Shown in pieces: positions 6,351 to 12,029 of a stretch of 13,971 bases of DNA (position 1 is its first letter; the number at the start of each line of letters is the position of its first letter). Under the pieces are notes generated by a model that saw nothing but the letters and a program-made list of their open reading frames with translations, had not been told where the DNA came from and did no database searches. The stretch spans positions 1 to 13,971 of the forward strand of contig JBCCFD010000186.1 in NCBI GenBank assembly GCA_039029915.1, read 5' to 3'. Both the position numbers and the translations under genes were made by a program. The stretch is from QQUD01 sp039029915 (GTDB lineage Bacteria > Chloroflexota > Anaerolineae > Promineifilales > Promineifilaceae).

Positions 6351-9300
6351 TTACGGTTCTGGTGTATTTGTTGGCGTTGATGTTGGTGTTGGTGTGGCGA
6401 CAGGTGTTTCAGTTGAGGTTGCCGTAACCTCAATAGTTGCAGTGGCTGTTGGAATCAACGTCGGTGTAGAAGTAGAGGTGGGTGTCGGCGTAAATGTTGG
6501 TGTTGGGGTAAACGTTGGCGTTGGCTGAAGTAAGTTCACTACAACTCGTTGCTCTAATGATACCCGATCTACGCCATCTGTGTAGGGGTTATCGGGTCCC
6601 AAAATGATGACACGGATAGTTACGTTGCCAGAATCTGACACAGAACGTGAGTCCCAGACGGCTAAGGCACCTTCATTGATTGGGTTGGGCTGGGTGTCTT
6701 GAATCAGCCCCCATCCGCCTGGGTTCTGCCCGATACCAAATTCAAGCCGATAGCCAGCAAAGTTAGGCGCAGTGACCGAGCCATTAATAGGGACTCGATT
6801 GCTAATGTCCGTATTGGCTTCTGGCTGACTGATCTCAATAAACGGCCGTTGTGTATTTTCATTACAACTATCGATTGGTGGCAGAGAAATGGGAAGCGAT
6901 ACACCTAAATTTTGGGCCCAATTTTGACCTGCAGACGATGTCTCGATCCACTGTCTAGCAAGACCGCGCTCCCGCCCCAGCACATCATCATTTCCCGAGA
7001 CAAGCAGTCTGAAAAAGCTTGCTTCAAACACGGATTCAGGACACGCATCATTAGCACGGAGATTCGTCCACAAATCAACCGGCACTTTCTCCACGAAATC
7101 AAACTCGCTATCTAGCGGTAACTGATCTTCAGCAAAGACCTCAATGCGCCGCTCGGTACAATCTTCGCCGGGACGGGTGCCAGAATGGCTGCAAATTTCA
7201 ACATCTACTACGCCCGCCGGTCGAATAAAGTCGAGCGGTGTTTGATTGGTAAGATACCCATTCATGAAGCTGTTCCAAATCGGTGCCGCTAACTGGGTGC
7301 CTGATTGCCCTTCACCAATGGGTTCGTTATCGGTGTTGCCTACCCACACGGCCGTTACCACATGAGGCGTATACCCAATCGTCCAAGCGTCTCGCACATC
7401 AAATCGATCGGTACCAGAAGTCCCGGTTTTGGCGGCTGCCCGATGACTGGGGAGAACAAGCGGATTGTTTGTACCAAACTCGGTCAAACGCGCCCCGTTG
7501 TCGGACAGCATATCGCTCATCAGGTAAGCATGTTCAGGCCGCACAACTTGAGCCGTTACCGGATCAATGGGTGGCTGCTCAAACAAGATTTCACCCGAGC
7601 GATTTTCAATACGCGCGATAGCAAATGGCGGAATGTACTGGCCTTGGTTGGCTAAGGTCGCAAAGGCAGACCCCATCTCCAGTGGTGTAATCGACCCACC
7701 ACCCAGCGATAAAGCTAAACCAAAGTTACGCGGTTGTCCGGTCGTGGCGCACGATTCGTCCTGCAGTGAGTTAAGCCCGTACCGCTGAGCATCCGTAATA
7801 AATTGGCATACGCCAACGAACTCCAGTGCCTTAACGGCAGGGATGTTGTACGAGTTACCGAGAGACGGCCGTAAACGCAAAGGGCCGTGGAAACTGTCAT
7901 CATAATTTTTCGGTGCATAAGGCGGATTGGTACCGTCTGGAAATTCTGTTGGTACATCCCAAATTAAGGTCGAAGGCGTCCACCCTTTTTGCAAAGCTGA
8001 TAGATAAACAAAGGGTTTGATCGTTGAGCCCGGCTGACGCGGGGATAAGGCCATATTGACCTGCCCGCTAATCTCTTCATCATTAAAATCAACGCTACCA
8101 ACCAAGGCTAGAATCTCACCGGTAGCTGGTTCAATTGCGACCAGTGCTGCATTATTCGCCCCGCCTGCATTAATCGTGCCTCGAGCGTTGGCTAAGGTTT
8201 GTTCGGCCAGTTCCTGCGCTTGCGGGTCAAGCGTGGTTTGGATGCGTAATCCACCGCGATAAATCGACTGTGCCCCAAGCAGGGTTTCCGCCTGCTGCAG
8301 CACTGTAAAGGTGAAGTGCGGATAGCGCACAGTTCGGTCGATCGGTTGCAGGTTGGTCAGGTAAGAAATCGCTTCATTTTGCGCTTGAACCCCCTCATCA
8401 ACCGTGATGTACCCTTCGGTGAGCATCAGCTGCAGCACTTCCCACTGCCGACCAAGCGCTTTATCGGGTGCGGTATACGGGTCCCAGAGGGCTGGCGCCT
8501 GCGGCAAACCCACAAGCAAGCTCGCTTCACCTAGGGTTAACTGGCTAGCTGATTTGTTAAAGTAAGTTTGGGCAGCCGCTTCGATGCCATAAGCAAGATT
8601 GCCGTAGTAAATCTCATTAAGGTAAAGCTCTAAAATGAGATCTTTTTCGTATCGACGTCCAATTTCTGCTGCGAGAATAATCTCACGCACTTTGCGTCGG
8701 AAGCTACGTTCTGTACGCTCTTCTTCATCGAGCACAATAGCCCGCACAAGCTGTTGGGTAATGGTGCTGGCCCCAGAAACAAACTCCCCTTCCTGCGCCG
8801 CCTGAATGATCGCCCTAGCGATACCAATAATGTCAAAACCGGGATTCGTGCGAAAGCGAGAATCTTCGGTGGCAATGGTGCCGTTAATCACAAAATCTGA
8901 AATTTCATCGATAGCCACGCGGGTGCGGTTACCAGCATTAGGATCGGCAAACGCATAAAGTTCAACCCCGTTTCGATCAAAAATACGGGCTGTCTCAAAA
9001 TCACTGGCCCGACCTTCTAAATCATCTAAATCGGGCAAGGTGCGGGCAATCGAGTTATAGCCAAACGCAAGAACCAAGGTCAGCATCACTAAACCAATAA
9101 CACCTAGGGAAAGCCCAATGGTTAGGGTACGCACCACACAGCCACGCCGCTGCTGTTTGCGGCGCGTTTGAACGCGCGGTTTAGACTGCTGCCGCTTATC
9201 TGGAACAGCCACCCGCACCGTCTCCTGACGCTTGGGTGCAGCGTCACGACGGGGTTGAACTGGCTGCTCCTGTTTTTGCCGTCGTAGTTGCGGCTCCCTT

Positions 9301-9974
9301 CTGGGCTGTCGCGGCTGCTCGACTGGCGCTTGGCGTGATTCCCGCGCTGGCGGTCGCATCATGACTGGGGCTTGGTCAGGCGGTGTTTCACGCGGGATGG
9401 GTTCATTTACCTGCGTTGGGGCATCCTCGATAGGCGCGGTTGGCTCAGATTGACCGACTTCATCTTCTCGAGATTGGGAAAAAGCAAGGCGAGGGTGCAC
9501 CTGGGTGGCGTCTTGATCATGAACCAACGGCCGTTCCTGGGGCGTCAGCTCATCTGGCTCCATCGGCAAAGATAACGGCGTCTTTTCTTCCGTGTCTGCC
9601 TCAGATGGCGGGGGAAAATCCGTTACTGTCGCCTCATCATCCGGCGGCGTAACGGGCACCACCGTCATCGTTGGATCATCTGCCTCAGAAATCTGAGGCG
9701 TGGTTGGCGCAAGCGACTCTTCAGGCTGAGGCGGTGTCGGTTTGGTCGTTTCTTCAACATCGGGAGTGAGTGACTCCGTGTCCAGAATCGGTGTTTCGGT
9801 TCCTTCGGTTACGGCTGGCTCAGCGGTATCGAAGAGATCAAAAATAGAAACAACATCTTCATCCCGCTCTGGCTGTGTTTGTTGATGGGGATTTTTAGGA
9901 ACGGCCGTTTCTTCCGTTGGCTGATCCTGAATAGGTTGTTCATCCGATTCTGGTTTGTTTTGCTCGTCACTCAT
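6351..9974 (-). CDS. Class A penicillin-binding protein (GT51 + transpeptidase) with extended N- and C-termini
   Basis: A 1207-residue bifunctional peptidoglycan synthase. Residues 1-275 form a disordered cytoplasmic region, first acidic and Pro/Thr/Glu-rich, then Arg/Gln/Pro-rich (about 205-278). One TM helix follows (about 281-305). The GT51 glycosyltransferase has ATEDSRF with catalytic E370, GASTITQQLVR (401-411), RRKVREIILAAEI (426-438) and ELYLNEIYYG (449-458). The transpeptidase has S650-TIK653, S708-Y-N710 and K849-TG. After it come a Cys-containing linker (DVEICSHSGTRPGEDC, 924-939), a beta-sandwich-like domain (about 1044-1150: PFIEISQPEAN to RVVVNLLQ) and a Thr-Pro repeat tail (1151-1207). 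Glycan polymerisation and peptide crosslinking occur outside the membrane. E. coli class A enzymes are about 800-850 residues, so both ends are extended. No Shine-Dalgarno precedes the ATG, which abuts heptad repeats. Five ACGGCCGT sites are present. Confidence 0.95.
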   Translation of the reverse strand: MSDEQNKPESDEQPIQDQPTEETAVPKNPHQQTQPERDEDVVSIFDLFDTAEPAVTEGTETPILDTESLTPDVEETTKPTPPQPEESLAPTTPQISEADDPTMTVVPVTPPDDEATVTDFPPPSEADTEEKTPLSLPMEPDELTPQERPLVHDQDATQVHPRLAFSQSREDEVGQSEPTAPIEDAPTQVNEPIPRETPPDQAPVMMRPPARESRQAPVEQPRQPRREPQLRRQKQEQPVQPRRDAAPKRQETVRVAVPDKRQQSKPRVQTRRKQQRRGCVVRTLTIGLSLGVIGLVMLTLVLAFGYNSIARTLPDLDDLEGRASDFETARIFDRNGVELYAFADPNAGNRTRVAIDEISDFVINGTIATEDSRFRTNPGFDIIGIARAIIQAAQEGEFVSGASTITQQLVRAIVLDEEERTERSFRRKVREIILAAEIGRRYEKDLILELYLNEIYYGNLAYGIEAAAQTYFNKSASQLTLGEASLLVGLPQAPALWDPYTAPDKALGRQWEVLQLMLTEGYITVDEGVQAQNEAISYLTNLQPIDRTVRYPHFTFTVLQQAETLLGAQSIYRGGLRIQTTLDPQAQELAEQTLANARGTINAGGANNAALVAIEPATGEILALVGSVDFNDEEISGQVNMALSPRQPGSTIKPFVYLSALQKGWTPSTLIWDVPTEFPDGTNPPYAPKNYDDSFHGPLRLRPSLGNSYNIPAVKALEFVGVCQFITDAQRYGLNSLQDESCATTGQPRNFGLALSLGGGSITPLEMGSAFATLANQGQYIPPFAIARIENRSGEILFEQPPIDPVTAQVVRPEHAYLMSDMLSDNGARLTEFGTNNPLVLPSHRAAAKTGTSGTDRFDVRDAWTIGYTPHVVTAVWVGNTDNEPIGEGQSGTQLAAPIWNSFMNGYLTNQTPLDFIRPAGVVDVEICSHSGTRPGEDCTERRIEVFAEDQLPLDSEFDFVEKVPVDLWTNLRANDACPESVFEASFFRLLVSGNDDVLGRERGLARQWIETSSAGQNWAQNLGVSLPISLPPIDSCNENTQRPFIEISQPEANTDISNRVPINGSVTAPNFAGYRLEFGIGQNPGGWGLIQDTQPNPINEGALAVWDSRSVSDSGNVTIRVIILGPDNPYTDGVDRVSLEQRVVVNLLQPTPTFTPTPTFTPTPTSTSTPTLIPTATATIEVTATSTETPVATPTPTSTPTNTPEP
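6354..6530 (-). repeat. Thr-Pro repeat-coding tail of the PBP
   Basis: The last 57 codons of the PBP are low-complexity DNA encoding TPTPTFTPTPT-type repeats with interspersed Ser, Ala and Val. On the plus strand the same DNA reads as GTTGGTGTTGG-like sequence and so opens a spurious Val/Gly-rich frame. Such Thr-Pro tails are frequent in secreted Chloroflexota proteins and may act as a flexible spacer or glycosylated stalk. That role is inferred. Confidence 0.8.
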
Positions 9975-9980
9975 AGAAAT

Positions 9981-10045
9981 GTATCAGGTATCAGGTGTCA
10001 CGTATCACATCATCACTTGACATCTGATACGTGGCACTTAGCACT
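9981..10045. repeat. Degenerate heptamer array with an inverted half, forming a hairpin
   Basis: From 9981 the DNA divides cleanly into 7-mers: GTATCAG, GTATCAG, GTGTCAC, GTATCAC. After a short break the opposite orientation appears: TGACATC, TGATACG, TGGCACT, TAGCACT. As a result GTATCAGGTGTCA (9988-10000) pairs with TGACATCTGATAC (10018-10030) over 13 positions with a single G-T pair and a 17-base loop. The array fills most of the 75-bp gap between the MaoC-like gene and the PBP, both on the minus strand. There is no T run, so it is not a classic terminator. Confidence 0.8.
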
Positions 10046-10049
10046 TCAT

Positions 10050-10514
10050 TTACTTGCTTTTAATTAGCATAATCCACTCGCCCCGTTGAACTGCTTTGCC
10101 CTCTTGATTAAGAACGGCGTACTTCATCCAAACGTTCCCACCACCCAGTCTTTTGAAATATTTCTTTTCCGTGATTTCAATCACAACATGGATGGTGTCT
10201 TGGATAAAAATGGGTAAGCTGAATTTGGCACTGAGTTCACGGAACGCTAACACAGTGCCTTCAATGATGCCCGAGCGAACGGCTAGGCCGGTTGCAATCG
10301 ATTGAATGAGCAACCCGTGCGCCACGCGCTGTTTAAACGTATCCTGCGCTGCATAAACAGCATCGGTGTGGATTTGATTAAAATCACCCGTAATTCCAGC
10401 AAAATTAACAATATCCGTCTCCGTAATCGTTCGAGACGCCGTAATATATTTTTGTCCCGGCTCAAAATCCTCGTAGTAAAAGCCAGTTGGCTGGTATTTG
10501 AGTTCTTCTATCAT
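10050..10514 (-). CDS. MaoC-like (R)-hydratase/dehydratase, hot-dog fold
   Basis: A 154-residue single hot-dog domain of the MaoC type, which hydrates enoyl thioesters or dehydrates 3-hydroxyacyl thioesters. The hydratase motif reads AGITGDFNQIHTDAVYAA (39-56), with catalytic D44 and H49. The usual Pro after Asn in GD.NP.H is Gln here. The neighbouring stretches FKQRVAHGLLIQSIATGL (60-77) and the strand VLAFRELSAKFSLPIFIQD (88-106) are also typical of the family. The substrate is unknown; fatty-acid or polyhydroxyalkanoate metabolism is the usual setting. The start is supported by ACGGAG six to eleven bases upstream. The gene lies just upstream of the PBP on the same strand and could share its transcript, although no functional link is obvious. 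It contains no ACGGCCGT palindrome. Confidence 0.88.
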   Translation of the reverse strand: MIEELKYQPTGFYYEDFEPGQKYITASRTITETDIVNFAGITGDFNQIHTDAVYAAQDTFKQRVAHGLLIQSIATGLAVRSGIIEGTVLAFRELSAKFSLPIFIQDTIHVVIEITEKKYFKRLGGGNVWMKYAVLNQEGKAVQRGEWIMLIKSK

Positions 10515-10531
10515 GGTGTACTCCGTAAAAG

Positions 10532-10560
10532 ATAATAGGTATCAAGTGTCAGGGTTGCAA
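10532..10560 (-). promoter_or_regulatory. Probable promoter of the MaoC-PBP unit, inside repeat DNA
   Basis: On the minus strand TTGCAA (10560-10555) and TATTAT (10537-10532) are separated by exactly 17 bp. The spacer is the repeat sequence containing CACTTGATA. A start near 10525 would leave a leader of about 11 bases containing GGAG just before the MaoC ATG at 10514. Spacing and hexamers are good, but no experiment supports it. Confidence 0.5.
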
Positions 10561-10634
10561 AGCGGCAAAGTAACAAAGTAGTAGGCTACCAAGTCACCTT
10601 TTTAGTGACATCCCTCTACACTCTACACTCTATC
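10537..10634. repeat. Composite intergenic repeat block (7-mer and 8-mer runs)
   Basis: GGTATCAAGTGTCA (10538-10551) matches GGTATCAGGTGTCA at 9987-10000 at 13 of 14 positions. GCAAAG units follow with a spacing of eight (10557-10580); in reverse complement they read TACTTTGT, TACTTTGC, CGCTTTGC. A short stem GTCAC/GTGAC lies at 10592-10609. Exact tandem heptamers CTCTACA, CTCTACA and a variant CTCTATC occupy 10614-10634. Most units have counterparts at 261-330, but in a different order, so this looks like a mosaic of small repeat families rather than one long element. Confidence 0.7.
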
Positions 10635-10650
10635 AATCTCACGCTCTGTT

Positions 10651-10758
10651 AAGTACAGCCAAATATATCTTGATGGGTACAAAAACATTTAGAACTGTAC
10701 TTCAAAGCGAACAAAAATTTATCGACCTGCTTTTATCCATCGACTCTTTTTTGTTCGC
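10651..10758. repeat. Two adjacent inverted repeats downstream of prfA
   Basis: AAGTACAG (10651-10658) pairs perfectly with CTGTACTT (10695-10702). Next to it GCGAACAAAAA (10707-10717) pairs perfectly with TTTTTGTTCGC (10748-10758) across a 30-base loop. The second repeat lies directly after the prfA stop (10761-10763, minus strand), so it could act as a prfA 3' end structure, though its stem is A/T-rich and the loop is long for a standard terminator. A small structured RNA or a remnant of a mobile repeat are other readings. Confidence 0.5.
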
Positions 10759-10760
10759 AC

Positions 10761-11834
10761 TTAATTACGCTCCACAGCCGCCAGCTTTTCTGCTTCATCG
10801 GCCACAGTGAGCGCATCAATAAATGGCTGAATATCACCATCAATGACGGATTGTAAGTTATGGCTCGTGAAACCGATCCGGTGATCGGTGACGCGGGATT
10901 GGGGGTAGTTATAGGTACGAATCTTTTCGCTTCGGTCACCGCTACCCACTTGGGAACGCCGCTCAGCGGCCACTTCTGCATTTTGCTTTGCCTCTTCAGC
11001 TTCCTGCAGGCGAGCCTGAATAATGGCAATGCCAAGATGCTTGTTTTGAGTCAAGCTTCGTTCTGACTGAATTTTCACCATCAGGCCGGACGGTTTATGA
11101 ATAACGCGGGCAGCGGTAGCATTTTTCTGCATGTGTTGACCACCGGGGCCAGATGAAAATTCGGCCGTAATTTCTAAATCTCGCTCATCAATCGTTATGT
11201 CAACATTATCAATTTCAGGCATGACAGCTACAGTAGCCGTGCTGGTGTGAATGCGGCCCTGTGATTCTGTGGCTGGTACCCGCTGTACTCGATGAACGCC
11301 GCTCTCATATTTAAAGACGGAGTAAGCTGGCTTGCCTTTAATCATCAGAACAACTTCCTTGTATCCGCCTACACCAGTCCGGTTTTCTTCCAAAATAGCC
11401 GTTTTCCACTTGCGCCGCTCCGCATATCGTGTGTACATACGCATCAGGTCAGCGGCAAAGATACCGGCCTCGTCACCGCCGGCACCGGCTCGAATTTCAA
11501 TGTAGACGTTTTTATTGTCACGAGGGTCTTTGGGGAGCAAGAGGCGCAGCATTTTGGCTTGGAGTTGTTCTAATTCGGCCGTTAATGATTTGACTTCTTC
11601 ATTAGCTAAGGCAGACATTTCGGCATCGTCTTCCATTTCAACGAGCTCTTTGGCTTCTTCCAATTCTGTACTCAGCTTGCTATAGCGTCGATACGTCTCG
11701 ACAATGGATCCGAGATCAGACCGCTCTTGAGCCAGTTCCGTCAGCTTGACGTGGTTGTTCAAGACGGCTGGGTCTGACATTTGCACTTCAATATCTTCGT
11801 ATCGCGCAACAACTTGTTGGATTTTTTCAATCAT
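10761..11834 (-). CDS. prfA: Peptide chain release factor 1
   Basis: A 357-residue class I release factor that recognises UAA and UAG and triggers peptide release in the ribosome. The N-terminal coiled-coil domain runs to about 100. The conserved core has YIEIRAGAGGDEAGIFAADL (111-130), SGVHRVQRVPATESQGRIHTS (178-198) and the catalytic GGQ in SSGPGGQHM (227-235, GGQ 231-233). The PAT tripeptide (187-189) is the PxT anticodon-like element of RF1; RF2 has SPF instead. The C-terminus has the family NYPQSRVTDHRIG stretch (309-321). Residues after GGQ (HMQKNATAARVIHKPSG) differ from the usual HVN.T.SAVR.TH.P.G but keep the pattern. Length is normal. The prmC glutamine methyltransferase that often follows prfA is absent. 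The gene has no Shine-Dalgarno, and a TATAAT box 7 bases before the ATG suggests a leaderless transcript. Confidence 0.97.
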   Translation of the reverse strand: MIEKIQQVVARYEDIEVQMSDPAVLNNHVKLTELAQERSDLGSIVETYRRYSKLSTELEEAKELVEMEDDAEMSALANEEVKSLTAELEQLQAKMLRLLLPKDPRDNKNVYIEIRAGAGGDEAGIFAADLMRMYTRYAERRKWKTAILEENRTGVGGYKEVVLMIKGKPAYSVFKYESGVHRVQRVPATESQGRIHTSTATVAVMPEIDNVDITIDERDLEITAEFSSGPGGQHMQKNATAARVIHKPSGLMVKIQSERSLTQNKHLGIAIIQARLQEAEEAKQNAEVAAERRSQVGSGDRSEKIRTYNYPQSRVTDHRIGFTSHNLQSVIDGDIQPFIDALTVADEAEKLAAVERN

Positions 11835-11841
11835 ACAGTTA

Positions 11842-11847
11842 ATTATA
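11842..11847 (-). promoter_or_regulatory. -10 box of prfA, leaderless start likely
   Basis: On the minus strand CGTTATAAT places a consensus TATAAT only seven bases before the prfA ATG. Transcription would therefore begin at or within a base or two of the start codon. No ribosome site is present to contradict this. No good -35 hexamer is seen at 16-18 bp. Confidence 0.5.
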
Positions 11848-11945
11848 ACGTAGGGTGGTCACATTGGGGAATTGTGTAGCCCTGTCATAGAGAGGTTGTT
11901 GTTTTCATTCGTCTAACAAACGTAAGCATGACTTTATTCAAACGT

Positions 11946-11951
11946 TATAAT
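11946..11951 (+). promoter_or_regulatory. Possible -10 box of the histidine kinase gene
   Basis: TATAAT at 11946-11951 lies in the same ten-base context, ACGTTATAAT, as the prfA -10 box on the other strand. It would give a leader of about 70 bases ending in a clear AGGAG ribosome site (12018-12022) seven bases before ATG 12030. There is no clear -35. The rest of the 195-bp divergent gap shows nothing recognisable. Confidence 0.4.
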
Positions 11952-12029
11952 AAAGTGATTTTCATAACCCAGTTTTATTTTCAGGATATTTTTTGAAAAT
12001 CTCTTAAATAAGACGGCAGGAGAGAACGT

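Noticed and set aside
6295..6528. Plus-strand Val/Gly-rich open frame of 77 codons
   Set aside because: It is the antisense of the Thr-Pro repeat tail of the PBP; period-six DNA leaves an open frame on the other strand. There is no ribosome site, and the composition is that of repeat DNA.
10592..10609. Stem GTCAC-GTGAC with a T-rich loop as a rho-independent terminator
   Set aside because: The T run is in the loop rather than after the stem, and the stem is only five base pairs.
9981..10634. CRISPR array
   Set aside because: The repeats here are 7-8 bp tandem units without unique spacers of regular length, and no cas gene is near.
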